Source: Theocolax elegans (lineage: Eukaryota; Arthropoda; Insecta; Hymenoptera; Cerocephalidae). From it: a DNA stretch of 64,000 nt. The translations under genes were made by a program, and so were the position numbers. The notes under the pieces were generated by a model that saw only the letters and a list, made by a program, of their open reading frames with translations, was not told the DNA's origin and did not search any database. Position 1 is the stretch's first letter; every line of letters begins with the position of its first letter. This document shows, piece by piece, positions 13,346 through 25,568 of this stretch. The DNA lies in the NCBI GenBank assembly GCA_026168455.1, contig CM047425.1:22522648-22586647 (forward strand), written 5' to 3'.

Positions 13346-14738
13346 ATTAAACTCAGAAAAAAATTTAGTGTTTCGCGTCTATCATACAAAATATTCGATT
13401 AAACACTGTTCGTTCTGGTTACAATTCACTAAATTTTCTTTTGTACACCGAGTGGATAATAAAAATGAAAGAGATGTACAAAACACTGCAATCCACCGTA
13501 TTTATCGCAACTGTCGACGATCCTCACCGAAATGCGCGCCGTGACTATATGACCACTCTTATATGCTCTTTCCTTATAGATGCTTCATAATCATGACGCA
13601 GCGTAATACGTCGCATTAGGTAGTACTCCCAAGATGAATTGTTTGACTATATGCTTGCGTTTAGTTTTCTAGTCGATAGGTATATGTATGTCGATTTCTA
13701 TATTTATCGATTATTATCATGACATTTCAAAAATTTTTTTAATTTTTAGCGGACTCGTACGTTATGAACTATACTAGAATTTTGCATTAGTAACATTGCA
13801 ATATCTTTCGTTATTTTAAACAAAAAATTATAAAATATAAAACAGGATAAACAAATAATTTACAAAAATATAAATATATTTGTAAGGGTTATACGAAAAT
13901 ACATTTATTCAAGATATATATTATAGATGATTTATTTTCCTTGAAGAATCTTTGGTGGTTACTGAGCTAATGAATAACATAATAAAAATGCTCCTTTCTT
14001 ACATTATTAAAATATGGTTATCTTCTGTTCTTATTTTCATGTTTCCTGTTTATGTTAATTATCGTTTTTTAATTTTAATTATGACTCCAGAATACCATTT
14101 ATCATAGATCACAACTTGGATCTATTATTTGGCATATCATTTAATTTGTATAATTCATTGGGTTTGATGATAAACAATGAAATTATTATATTATTGATAG
14201 ACTATATATTAAATATACTATATAAAATCTTCATTACTCGAGAATAATCATTCTTCTTTCATAGTATGCATAAAGTACGTCGTTACGCATTGTTTTCAGT
14301 GCGTAAGATTGAATTTCACAATTGTATGTGAAAATAATTTACTGAAATTAAAAATTGCTTTTTTCGTCATGTTTTGCTGACAGCTTTTAGTAAGCATTTT
14401 TTAACTCAGCATTAAAACTTTCTTACGCCTCAAAAATAAATTGATTTTTCACCCTAATCATCTAAATAGTCTAGTTTATTAACCTCTATGAATGGAGTAA
14501 AATGCATTTTATTCCTTTGATCACTTTATTCCCCGTAGACCCATTTTATTCATCGAAGACACATTTTATTCATCAAAGATTCATTTTTTTCATCGTAGAT
14601 TTACTTTTTGTTTTGGAGACTTACTTTAAACTTATATAAAAAAAACTTTACAATATTGATAAAATTTAGAAATTAAAAAAAAATAAAATGTTATTGCAAA
14701 AAGTGACTTTTTAAATGATTGGGGTGAAAAATGTTATA
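13346..14738. other. A+T-rich DNA, no gene seen
   Basis: A slightly more G+C-rich patch follows the dehydrogenase promoter region (13480-13640). After that there is low-complexity DNA. Around 14500-14610 short variants of CATTTTATTCATCGAAGA recur about every 20-30 bases, suggesting a decayed microsatellite-like tract. Confidence 0.35.
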
Positions 14739-14852
14739 TGCACTTCGGGAGTAAAAGGCGATTATTCCCTTGGATGAATTACTGCTGAAAGTTAAAGCTC
14801 GGACAGCAACGTTCATCCCGGGAATAAATGCCTATTTTACTCCCAAAGTGCA
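14739..14852. repeat. Inverted repeat / small fold-back element
   Basis: TGCACTTCGGGAGTAAAA (from 14739, arm to about 14770) is matched in reverse complement by 14819-14852, with a few mismatches and a roughly 48-base loop. The arms also share the AATAATCG/AATAAATG-like inner part ending in a CCC/GGG. Likely a relic of a small palindromic transposon. Confidence 0.55.
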
Positions 14853-14895
14853 TAAATAACTGTTTTAGTAATAAAATAAATATATAGTTAGTATT

Positions 14896-15076
14896 GTGAA
14901 TAAAATGAAAAACTTGATCTCAATATAGGTCTATTTTGACTCCTGCGTGATACGGAGTAGAATTTTGTAGCTTAGTGTAAGAGCCCTGAAGATGACTGTA
15001 TAAAAGTGTAATACGGTCGAAATGTCGGCAATAAAATATATTAGCATGAAAAGATCAAGTTTTTCATTTTATTCAC
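14896..15076 (+). mobile_element. Short element with inverted ends and a hammerhead-ribozyme-like core
   Basis: GTGAATAAAATGAAAAACTT (14896 onward) is mirrored by the reverse complement at 15052-15076. Between them are CTGAAGA (14986-14992), an 8-bp stem GACTGTAT/ATACGGTC (14994-15001 with 15011-15018, one G-U pair, 9-base loop) and GAAA (15019-15022). This is the CUGANGA - stem II - GAAA order of hammerhead ribozymes, which are known in Penelope-like retroelement terminal repeats. One extra U (14993) precedes stem II, and I could not place stems I and III or the cleavage site with confidence. The GAAATGTCGG-AATAAA tail also resembles ends of such elements. The motif is seen; the ribozyme and family identities are inferred. 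Confidence 0.4.
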
Positions 15077-15339
15077 CAATAAAGTAAATAGCTTTAAAAA
15101 AAATCTATGGCGCTCATATAGAAAACGTTTTTTCTATAGTTTTTCTGAATACCATTTGATTAGTCGTTAGATTTACGTTCAAAAGTACTGCAAAGATAAT
15201 CTTTTTTATTAAACATTTTAAGGGTTGATTTTTCAATCCTTAAAATTTCATATATATGTAACATTAGTAGCAGAATTTTTTGTTAGTTAGATCGACGGGT
15301 ATAGAATATATTAATGAAAACTGTCAAATAAAATGCTGT

Positions 15340-15830
15340 ATAAAATGCTTTTTAGTTTAGCGCTACAGCTTTTTTCAAAAATATATGATTTATTGCGCGA
15401 AAAAGCTTTAGCACTGAATCAATTAATACTTTATGTAACTAGTTTTGTTTACAACTTTTAGTACCCATTGGATTTTCTGCAGAAAAATACTGCTAAGGTA
15501 TTTCTTTTTTTCATAATAATTGTAGAGGTTGATTATACTGAGATTTCGTACTTTCGGGAGCTCGTGTAGCGATGTAATAACTTCAGTACTTCTTTTTAAA
15601 AGCTTAACGGGTACTAAAATATATTAATAAAAACTGTAGAAAAAAAGATTTTTCATATCAGCGCTATATCCTTTCCCAAAGATATTTGCTTTATTGCAAT
15701 AAAATTAATTAATTTTGTGGGTGTAAAAAAGCTTTAGCGCTGAATTAAAGAATGCTTTTTGCGGTAGATTTTGCTAACAGCTCTTAGTATTCGTTGTATT
15801 TTTTGCAGAAAAGTACTGGTAAGATGACAT
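15340..15830. repeat. Degenerate tandem duplication, period about 300-325 bases
   Basis: CGCTACAGCTTTTTTCAAA near 15361 recurs as CGCTATATCCTTTCCCAAA near 15661. The following parts GTACCCATTGGATTTTCTGC (15461) and GTATTCGTTGTATTTTTTGC (15787), each leading to AGAAAA(A/G)TACTG, also correspond. Two decayed copies of a non-coding unit, origin unknown. Confidence 0.5.
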
Positions 15831-16250
15831 TTTCATTGCAAGCTTCGCGATGATTATATTACCTATTTTATACGTTTTTTCTAATCAAGGATGGTTTTAA
15901 ACCATACATTGATTCCAATTAATCAGAATTTTTTAAAGTAGTGGTAATGGTACGAAAAAGATTTTTACTTTTCTTAAATATTGTATTAATAAAAAAAAGT
16001 AAACTGATTTTCTCCTATTTATTGAATAGCGCTGATTCAAGTTAAAGTCTATATTATACCATTTTTAAAGAAAAATCATTCGGCATCAAGATCTCGAACG
16101 TAAAGTACTACCATACAGGTTTATTACTTGTTTCTTTTTAAACAATTTAGCAGTTTAAGGAATGAAAACATTAACGCATTGTTTCTAAGAGTTCCCGTCA
16201 ATTAAGAAAGTTAATTTTTTAAATCAACACCATTTTTTATGTACTTTGAA
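15831..16250. other. A+T-rich DNA, no feature seen
   Basis: Nothing beyond low-complexity sequence that I can support. Confidence 0.3.
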
Positions 16251-17109
16251 CATTACAGTATATTGTTTGCTTTCTTTTGTCCAGTATAAAAATTATTTAT
16301 AATAATAAAAATATTACTTAGGGTTCTTAGACAAATAAACAAATAATCAAAACTCATTTGTTTAAAAAATATCGTTATTATAATTTTAATTATTTGCTTA
16401 CTTATATATATATAGTAGAATACATCGTACATTAATTCACACATACCCTGTCTAGTAGTGTTCGTCTAGTCTCTTCTCTTCTTAGAAACTTCTTTTTCTT
16501 CTTCTTAGTTGATTATATTACAAATATCTCCTGATGTCTACGTACAAATATAGGTGAATTGGTTTCTTCATTACTATTGGTCAAATTTAAGAATATTGCG
16601 CATAATCCATGTAGTAAATTTAATTATCAATGTCTCAAGGTGCAAGGAAGGGCTTGAAGTGGTTGATTCCTCGGTTGCCCAAAATCGAGAGAGCTATAAT
16701 TCTCTATCATTCCAAGTCGAGGCTATTATTTTGTCTTGCTTGAGAGGATATCCCTTCCACAATGACTTTCAATAACTTATAAATCAAGTGGTAAAGTTAG
16801 CTGAATTTGAATATTAGAATATTCCCCTTTTCAGGTCCGAGATAAACTCGTGAAGAAGCGCTGGTCTTAAAAATAGCCTCAAGAATACCATGCCATTGAT
16901 TTGTGTGTGTTTTTTTTCTTCTGTCTAAGTCACTTGTCTCGTAAAATTGTAATTATGCAATCAACAATGTTGTACACGAACATCTCACATACATTAATAA
17001 ATAATTATTTCGGAGAATAACAACTGTGAACTAATTTTTATGGTCTCATTACATCAGGACATGGCATTTACTTATATTATCATCACGTTTATATTACTTA
17101 TTCTTAGAA

Positions 17110-17710
17110 TTATGAGTGGATACTTTGTATAATCGCAGATCTGCTCGATTACATCTATCGACTAATTTTGATGGATTCTCACTTTCTACTAATTCGACTG
17201 CATTTTCATTAAAGATGCGATTAATATGGTAGGGCCCAAAATATAGATGAAAAAACTTGATAATTTAGGAATGCGCAACAGAACTAGATCACCAATATTA
17301 ATAGTCTGTGTACTAAATTTTTTTTGATTATCTCTTTGACATTTATGTAACTTATCAGTCTTTCGATTTGCGATCTCTATTTTTATTTCATGAGGTTCTG
17401 CTAATCCTTGAGGAAAACTAATTTTTTTCCTTATTTCATCAATTCATGATGTTCCATAATATAATTCAAACGGTGAGTACCCTCGTTGTCGTATGTGTTA
17501 TAAAATTAAACCAATAATTTGTGTCACATGCTTAGCCCACGCAGAATGCTGATCGTTACAATAAATCCGAAAAAACTTTCCTAATTCACGCGTAATTCTT
17601 TCTGACGGGTTAGCTTGTGGATGTTTTATTGAACAATATATAGGTTGAACTTTAAATTCCTTCCATATTTTGATGGAACATTCAACATAATATATATCTT
17701 GTGTCAGCAT
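17110..17710 (-). pseudogene. Integrase C-terminal relic of a Gypsy-type retroelement, copy 1
   Basis: The minus strand from 17710 reads HPQANPSERITRELGKFFR, the segment after the last catalytic acid of Gypsy-type integrases (NP-ER--R-L). It then has SPFELYYG, an in-frame stop, and a GDLVLLR motif typical of the C-terminal DNA-binding part, and after a frame change LYFGPYHINRIFNENAVEL. No LTR, protease or reverse transcriptase is near it. The fragment is old and non-functional and is in the opposite orientation to the large Gypsy element further right. Confidence 0.8.
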
Positions 17711-18223
17711 CTAGGGCACCTCTATGTGGTGACGGCGGGAACGGCTATTTTCTTGTTTATTTTCCGACTGTAGCTCATTATTGGTTGGGGGCTTGACTAA
17801 TACGGAGTATGGATCTAGAAGAAGAAATAAAGATTCTGCAGCCACGTTTATGGCTATGATAATGGTGACTGTTGTTTGAGCGTTTCTGAAGGAACGAGAA
17901 AGTGAAAATTCGGCAAAAGAGTTGACCGTTATATAGAGTCATAAAAAAAAATGTCTCTTTTCCTTCGGTTCGCTACATACAACGCGACGCGCTTCGTTTT
18001 AGCCTATACTTTCGTATAATAGCAGGGTTGAAGGCATCTAGAAACGTACAACTCAAAAATATAGAGAGCTACCGAGCTTAAACTTTAAAAATTGATTTAT
18101 CTACCAAAATTAATTAATTTGATTTTATTCCTTTCTTAAATCCGATTTTTATTGATTTTATCCTTATTTTAAAATGCTGTCTATCTTATATGTAAACAAA
18201 AAAACTAATAATAAAATTCGTCG

Positions 18224-18484
18224 AATGAACCACAAAGTTCTCCTTGTTTCCAAGTGAACCCAAAGTTCTCTTCGACAACTTACTCTGTTTGATACAAGAA
18301 AAACTTGCTAAATGAACCACAAAGTTCTCCTTGTTTCCAAGTGAACCCAAAGTTCTCTTTAACAGTTTACTCTATTTACTAAGAGAAAAATTGCCCAAAT
18401 GAACCACAAAGTTCTCCTTGTTTCCAAGTGAACCCAAAGTTCTCTTTCGTCAACTTACTCTCTTTGATTATTATTTAATTCTAA
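18224..18484. repeat. 87-bp minisatellite, three copies (copy 1)
   Basis: The block AATGAACCACAAAGTTCTCC, followed by TTGTTTCCAAGTGAACC, starts at 18224, 18311 and 18398. The spacing is exactly 87 bases. A duplicated AAGTTCTC half-motif also occurs inside each unit. Non-coding. Confidence 0.9.
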
Positions 18485-18850
18485 ATAGGTTGAAATAATA
18501 AAATTTGAATTACTTTTTTTTATTATGTTTTCTTCTTTAATACTTGGATTTTAATTTTAATATAATATTTTACAATATAGATTGAATTTGAATATAAATG
18601 AAAAATTAAGAATTGAAAATAGAAAAATTGAGTGTGATACACCAAGTTGCCTCTAGTCCGCCTGTGGACTAGATCAACCATAAATTTCTCCACTCGAGGG
18701 GTGATCAATGAATGATGTTGTGGTCCTGGGTGCTGGCCTTTTTATACGGTGACGAGCTCATTTGAACCAATGTATAAGACAAAGAGCTTCAATTTCGACG
18801 AATGAGGATGATCCTTGAATTTCCTTGCTCGAATTTTCTTAAATGGGAGA

Positions 18851-19656
18851 GGGTGGGTATCATTTTATCGACTGCTCAATATACTTTTACTCTGCGATTC
18901 GAAAATCAAAACATAGATTAAAAAAATAATATTTCGATTTTCACTTTATAGACATATTAATGTACGATTATAAAAATAACGAAAAACAAAGTATCGAACA
19001 ATATTTATAGATTTGTCAATGATGCGTCATACAATTGTCGATTGACAGAAAAATAGAATCATTACTTTTTCTACAAACAAAAATGAGAATAATTAGAAAA
19101 CTACATAATAATATTATATAATTTTCTAATTATTGGGTGGGTATCATTTTATCGACTGCTCAATATACTTTTACTCTGCGATTCGAAAATCAAAACATAG
19201 ATTAAAAAAATAATATTTCGATTTTCACTTTATAGACATATTAATGTACGATTATAAAAATAACGAAAAACAAAGTATCGAACAATATTTACAGATTTGT
19301 CAATGATGCGTCATACAATTGTCGATTGACAGAAAAATAGAATCATTACTTTTTCTACAAACAAAAATGAGAATAATTAGAAAACTACGTAATAATATTA
19401 TATAGTTTTCTAATTATTCTCATTTTTGTTTGTAGAAAAAGTAATGATTCTATTTTTCTGTCAATCGACAATTGTATGACGCATCATTGACAAATCTATA
19501 AATATTTGTTCGATACTTTGTTTTTCGTTATTTTTATAATCGTACATTAATATGTCTATAAAGTGAAAATCGAAATATTATTTTTTTAATCTATGTTTTG
19601 ATTTTCGAATCGCAGAGTAAAAGTATATTGAGCAGTCGATAAAATGATACCCACCC
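18851..19656. mobile_element. Fold-back element cluster: one direct copy plus a near-perfect palindrome (copy 1)
   Basis: A roughly 265-280-base module starting GGGTGGGTATCATTTTATCG occurs at 18851 and again at 19135. The second is followed at about 19405-19656 by its reverse complement, ending GATACCCACCC. The 19135-19656 part is therefore a palindrome with an A+T-rich centre near 19400. GGGAGA flanks both outer ends (18845-18850 and 19659-19664), a possible target-site duplication. The structure suggests a MITE/fold-back transposon with one extra arm. The minus-strand open frame across its edge (19586-19819) is not a credible gene. Confidence 0.7.
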
Positions 19657-20908
19657 ACGGGAGAAAAGCTGCACCAATTGTAGACCAAGTTAACGCCCAC
19701 ACACGCCTTCCTACATATATGCTCGTTACATAAGAGAAAGATAAAAAACAGAGTAGGAGAAAATTTTCGGAGCCCTTAAAGTAAAGTAGAGAGGGACAAT
19801 ATTTCCTTCTCTCTCGCACGCTCGCTTTTTCTTAATTTTATAATATTCTTAATTAACAATAAATGATAGATATTTTCAAAATTAGATATAATAATTAAAT
19901 TCTGTATAAAAAGTTATACATTTACAAATTTGAATGAAAGCTGTATGTTAATTTAATAAAAAGTTATATTATAAAATATACAGATATTCGTTTAACTATT
20001 ATTTATTGTTGAATTATGGTTGAATCTAATAATCATTTTAAAGTATTAACATTACAGTATATTGTTTGCTTTCTTTTGTCCAGTATAAAAATTATTTATA
20101 ATAATAAAAATATTACTTAGGGTTCTTAGACAAATAAACAAATAATCAAAACTCATTTGTTTAAAAAATATCGTTATTATAATTTTAATTATTTGCTTAC
20201 TTATATATATATAGTAGAATACATCGTACATTAATTCACACATACCCTGTCTAGTAGTGTTCGTCTAGTCTCTTCTCTTCTTAGAAACTTCCTTTTCTTC
20301 TTCTTAGTTGATTATATTACAAATATCTCCTGATGTCTACGTACAAATATAGGTGAATTGGTTTCTTCATTACTATTGGTCAAATTTAAGAATATTGCGC
20401 ATAATCCATGTAGTAAATTTAATTATCAATGTCTCAAGGTGCAAGGAAGGGCTTGAAGTGGTTGATTCCTCGGTTGCCCAAAATCGAGAGAGCTATAATT
20501 CTCTATCATTCCAAGTCGAGGCTATTATTTTGTCTTGCTTGAGAGGATATCCCTTCCACAATGACTTTCAATAACTTATAAATCAAGTGGTAAAGTTAGC
20601 TGAATTTGAATATTAGAATATTCCCCTTTTCAGGTCCGAGATAAACTCGTGAAGAAGCGCTGGTCTTAAAAATAGCCTCAAGAATACCATGCCATTGATT
20701 TGTGTGTGTTTTTTTTCTTCTGTCTAAGTCACTTGTCTCGTAAAATTGTAATTATGCAATCAACAATGTTGTACACGAACATCTCACATACATTAATAAA
20801 TAATTATTTCGGAGAATAACAACTGTGAACTAATTTTTATGGTCTCATTACATCAGGACATGGCATTTACTTATATTATCATCACGTTTATATTACTTAT
20901 TCTTAGAA

Positions 20909-21509
20909 TTATGAGTGGATACTTTGTATAATCGCAGATCTGCTCGATTACATCTATCGACTAATTTTGATGGATTCTCACTTTCTACTAATTCGACTGC
21001 ATTTTCATTAAAGATGCGATTAATATGGTAGGGCCCAAAATATAGATGAAAAAACTTGATAATTTAGGAATGCGCAACAGAACTAGATCACCAATATTAA
21101 TAGTCTGTGTACTAAATTTTTTTTGATTATCTCTTTGACATTTATGTAACTTATCAGTCTTTCGATTTGCGATCTCTATTTTTATTTCATGAGGTTCTGC
21201 TAATCCTTGAGGAAAACTAATTTTTTTCCTTATTTCATCAATTCATGATGTTCCATAATATAATTCAAACGGTGAGTACCCTCGTTGTCGTATGTGTTAT
21301 AAAATTAAACCAATAATTTGTGTCACATGCTTAGCCCACGCAGAATGCTGATCGTTACAATAAATCCGAAAAAACTTTCCTAATTCACGCGTAATTCTTT
21401 CTGACGGGTTAGCTTGTGGATGTTTTATTGAACAATATATAGGTTGAACTTTAAATTCCTTCCATATTTTGATGGAACATTCAACATAATATATATCTTG
21501 TGTCAGCAT
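20909..21509 (-). pseudogene. Integrase C-terminal relic, copy 2
   Basis: Duplicate of the relic at 17110-17710. It has the same NP-ER integrase segment, the same internal stop and the same frame change, confirming the lesions came before the duplication. Confidence 0.8.
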
Positions 21510-22021
21510 CTAGGGCACCTCTATGTGGTGACGGCGGGAACGGCTATTTTTCTTGTTTATTTTCCGACTGTAGCTCATTATTGGTTGGGGGCTTGACTAA
21601 TACGGAGTATGGATCTAGAAGAAGAAATAAAGATTCTGCAGCCACGTTTATGGCTATGATAATGTGACTGTTGTTTGAGCGTTCTGAAGGAACGAGAAAG
21701 TGAAAATTCGGCAAAGAGTTGACCGTTATATAGAGTCATAAAAAAAAATGTCTCTTTTCCTTCGGTTCGCTACATACAACGCGACGCGCTTCGTTTTAGC
21801 CTATACTTTCGTATAATAGCAGGGTTGAAGCATCTAGAAAACGTACAACTCAAAAATATAGAGAGCTACCGAGCTTAAACTTTAAAAATTGATTTATCTA
21901 CCAAAATTAATTAATTTGATTTTATTCCTTTCTTAAATCCGATTTTTATTGATTTTATCCTTATTTTAAAATGCTGTCTATCTTATATGTAAACAAAAAA
22001 ACTAATAATAAAATTCGTCGA

Positions 22022-22281
22022 ATGAACCACAAAGTTCTCCTTGTTTCCAAGTGAACCCAAGTTCTCTTCGACAACTTACTCTGTTTGATACAAGAAAAAC
22101 TTGCTAAATGAACCACAAAGTTCTCCTTGTTTCCAAGTGAACCCAAAGTTCTCTTTAACAGTTTACTCTATTTACTAAGAGAAAAATTGCCCAAATGAAC
22201 CACAAAGTTCTCCTTGTTTCCAGTGAACCCAAAGTTCTCTTTCGTCAACTTACTCTCTTTGATTATTATTTAATTCTAAAT
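22022..22281. repeat. 87-bp minisatellite, three copies (copy 2)
   Basis: The same three units as in copy 1. Single-base losses (CCCAAGTT for CCCAAAGTT, and CCAGTG for CCAAGTG) break the exact 87-base spacing. Confidence 0.88.
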
Positions 22282-22645
22282 AGGTTGAAATAATAAAATT
22301 TGAATTACTTTTTTTTATTATGTTTTTCTTCTTTAATACTTGGATTTTAATTTTAATATAATATTTTACAATATAGATTGAATTTGAATATAAATGAAAA
22401 ATTAAGAATTGAAAATAGAAAAATTGAGTGTGATACACCAAGTTGCCTCTAGTCCGCCTGTGGACTAGATCAACCATAAATTTCTCCACTCGAGGGGTGA
22501 TCAATGAATGATGTTGTGGTCCTGGGTGCTGGCCTTTTATACGGTGACGAGCTCATTTGAACCAATGTATAAGACAAAGAGCTTCAATTTCGACGAATGA
22601 GGATGATCCTTGAATTTCCTTGCTCGAATTTTCTTAAATGGGAGA

Positions 22646-23452
22646 GGGTGGGTATCATTTTATCGACTGCTCAATATACTTTTACTCTGCGATTCGAAAA
22701 TCAAAACATAGATTAAAAAAATAATATTTCGATTTTCACTTTATAGACATATTAATGTACGATTATAAAAATAACGAAAAACAAAGTATCGAACAATATT
22801 TATAGATTTGTCAATGATGCGTCATACAATTGTCGATTGACAGAAAAATAGAATCATTACTTTTTCTACAAACAAAAATGAGAATAATTAGAAAACTACA
22901 TAATAATATTATATAATTTTCTAATTATTGGGTGGGTATCATTTTATCGACTGCTCAATATACTTTTACTCTGCGATTCGAAAATCAAAACATAGATTAA
23001 AAAAATAATATTTCGGTTTTCACTTTATAGACATATTAATGTACGATTATAAAAATAACGAAAAACAAAGTATCGAACAAATATTTACAGATTTGTCAAT
23101 GATGCGTCATACAATTGTCGATTGACAGAAAAATAGAATCATTACTTTTTCTACAAACAAAAATGAGAATAATTAGAAAACTACGTAATAATATTATATA
23201 GTTTTCTAATTATTCTCATTTTTGTTTGTAGAAAAAGTAATGATTCTATTTTTCTGTCAATCGACAATTGTATGACGCATCATTGACAAATCTATAAATA
23301 TTTGTTCGATACTTTGTTTTTCGTTATTTTTATAATCGTACATTAATATGTCTATAAAGTGAAAATCGAAATATTATTTTTTTAATCTATGTTTTGATTT
23401 TCGAATCGCAGAGTAAAAGTATATTGAGCAGTCGATAAAATGATACCCACCC
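22646..23452. mobile_element. Fold-back element cluster, copy 2
   Basis: Duplicate of 18851-19656, with the same direct-copy-plus-palindrome layout. The palindrome centre lies near 23200. Confidence 0.7.
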
Positions 23453-23844
23453 ACGGGAGAAAAGCTGCACCAATTGTAGACCAAGTTAACGCCCACACAC
23501 GCCTTCCTACATATATGCTCGTTACATAAGAGAAAGATAAAAAACAGAGTAGGAGAAAATTTTCGGAGCCCTTAAAGTAAAGTAGAGAGGGACAATATTT
23601 CCTTCTCTCTCGCACGCTCGCTTTTTCTTAATTTTATAATATTCTTAATTAAACAATAAATGATAGATATTTTCAAATTAGATATAATAATTAAATTCTG
23701 TATAAAAGTTATAACATTTACAAATTTGAATGAAAGCTGTATGTTAATTTAATAAAAGTTATATTATAAATATACAGATATTCGTTTTAACTATTATTTA
23801 TTGTTGAATTATGGTTGAATCTAATAATCATTTTAAAGTATTAA

Positions 23845-24258
23845 ATAAAATTATATTTATAGAATTTTAATTATAATTAAAATAGTAAAATTATATTATT
23901 ATTAAAAGAAGAATAAAGAAAATATAGGGTATTATTATAAAAATATATAATTAACACTATTTTCTATAATAACAAAATATTATACTATAAAAGAAATGGA
24001 ATAATATTTAAAATAATATTTTTTTTTTGGTAAGACTTCGTAACATAGCTTAAAAACGCATAGAGATGCATCGTGTTCATTCGCATCGAACGCCAGGTCA
24101 AGCGCCACATCTGGTTCAATTCACTTGACTAGGGTCGAGTGTAAAGCGAGAGAAGTCTCTCACTCGGTACGCATCGAAGACCGCTCATAATAAATTTCTT
24201 TTATTATGTTTGCGGGAAATATGAAATAAGTTTTTATCATAGGTTAATGAATAAGAAA
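23845..24258. other. A+T-rich spacer with a G+C-richer patch
   Basis: The first 180 bases are nearly pure A+T. 24040-24185 is more balanced (CGCATCGAACGCCAGG and similar). It could be a decayed promoter or 5' UTR for the pseudogene that follows, but no specific signal was identified. Confidence 0.3.
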
Positions 24259-25568
24259 TTTACAGATATATATGGGAGTGTTATAAAAAATTAACTTTTT
24301 GGGCAAAATTCTATGTTTGCTCCAGAAACTATTTGCTGCTCTTGTTTTAATATACTTATCCGATGGAATGATACAAAAAATAATAGAATTTTGAAATGTA
24401 CTTCACTAGTAATATGGTCAATACCTGAATCAGAGAAAGACTGTTATTTTTGCAATACCAATATTAAAGAATACACCGATATAACACAGTCATGGATATC
24501 ATATGCAACAGTACCTTCTGTTGTACCAGCAAAATCTAGGGCAGAGTGTGCTGACGAAGAAATGGATACGAGTCCATCAATGAATGAAGCTTGAACGAGT
24601 AAAGATACGAATAGTGAGGACTGGTTTGACAGTGAACAAGAATCTCTCGATAGCTTCGACGAAGATGATCACGAAGAAGAATATATTTCGAAATTGAAGG
24701 AGAAGAAACATAAACCTGTAAGATTATTCAATCAAGAAAGTTTAAATAATTTTATCAGGGATATATATGGGATTCCTAAAGATGCTTCTAAATACATGGC
24801 AACTGCGTTGAAAAATTGCGGAATACTTGAACGGGGAACGAAGTCATCAGTCTACAGAAATCGAGAAAAAGAATTCCGTCAATATTTTAAGAACGACGAA
24901 AAAGATACTTTGGAATATTGCTCAGACTTTTAGGTTTGATGAACGAAATGACAAAAGGTATTTATATTCCTGAAGAATGGAGATTGTTCTCAAAACGGAG
25001 TCTGAAGGCAGTGCTTCACAATAATGAGAATGTACCTTTGGCGCACTCAATACAATTGAAAGTTGCGAAAATGTGCAATACGTATTGAATAAATTTTGAT
25101 ATAATAAAAAAATTGACAATCTAGAGTACAACGCGATCCTGGAAATTACAATATATTGTAACAGCCTTTGGATGATCCCTCAAAAGTTTTACTTCTGCCT
25201 TTTCTTTAAAACTTGTGTTGATGATATAGTTTGTCAAAGCGTTGGATAAAGGTGAAAAATGTTTTAAATACTTATTAGAGCGAGTCCCTCGATTGAGTGA
25301 AGCGAAATTGAAGGAAGGGATATTCGATGGACCTGAAATCCGTAAAATGTTTAACAATGAAAAATTGATTGATACCATGACTAACTTACAGTAAGCTGCG
25401 TGTTTCAGTTTCCGAGACGTTTGTCAGAACTTTTTGGGAAATAACATAAGATGACTACGAAACTATTCTAAAAAATATGATAAGAAACTATGTATGTTTG
25501 GGATGCTTGATGAATCATAACCTTCATTTAATGGATGCTTATGTCAGCTATTTTCTTGATTTAGAATA
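24259..25568 (+). pseudogene. Decayed copy of a dispersed arthropod gene-like repeat family
   Basis: Fragments lie in order on the plus strand. First comes a Cys-rich start (24313 onward: CCSCFNIL, then CYFCNTNIK). After a stop at 24592 there is an acidic DSEQESLDSFDEDDHEEE stretch, then IYGIPKDASKYMATALK and YRNREKEFRQYF (to 24933). Shifted frames follow, with a PEEWRLFSK-like segment (about 24975), EAKLKEGIFDGPEIRKMF (about 25300) and FRDVCQNFLGN (about 25410). This series (IPKD-A-YLA--L--, YR-R--EF--FF, EWRLFIDSSK, EAK-KEGIF-GP-IR) is a product I know as a multi-copy 'uncharacterized protein' in many arthropod genomes, probably transposon-derived. At least four stops or shifts disable it. 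Confidence 0.7.

Larger units (their letters stand above)
16251..20049. repeat. 3.8-kb tandem duplication, copy 1
   Basis: A 3799-base unit repeats head to tail at 20050-23844 (3795 bases). The junctions share only AA. Both copies carry the same integrase relic with the same stop and frameshift, the same three-copy 87-bp minisatellite and the same fold-back cluster, so the unit decayed before it was duplicated. Differences are almost all one-base indels, mostly in homopolymers. Confidence 0.92.
20050..23844. repeat. 3.8-kb tandem duplication, copy 2
   Basis: Second head-to-tail unit, about 99% like copy 1 by eye, with scattered one-base indels. For example, AATGGTGACTG becomes AATGTGACTG, and several homopolymers differ in length. 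Such differences fit a recent duplication, unpolished sequence, or two haplotypes joined in tandem by the assembler. Confidence 0.92.

Noticed and set aside
16554..16775. 73-codon plus frame, repeated at 20353-20574, as a gene
   Set aside because: No recognisable features. Identical copies follow from the tandem duplication, not from selection.
18224..18484. CRISPR array
   Set aside because: Three 87-bp units with similar 'spacers' in a eukaryotic-type sequence. It is a minisatellite.
19586..19819. Minus-strand frame beginning MRERRKYCPSLLYFKGSENF, duplicated at 23382-23615
   Set aside because: It runs from the flank into the arm of a fold-back element. Its duplication is explained by the 3.8-kb unit.
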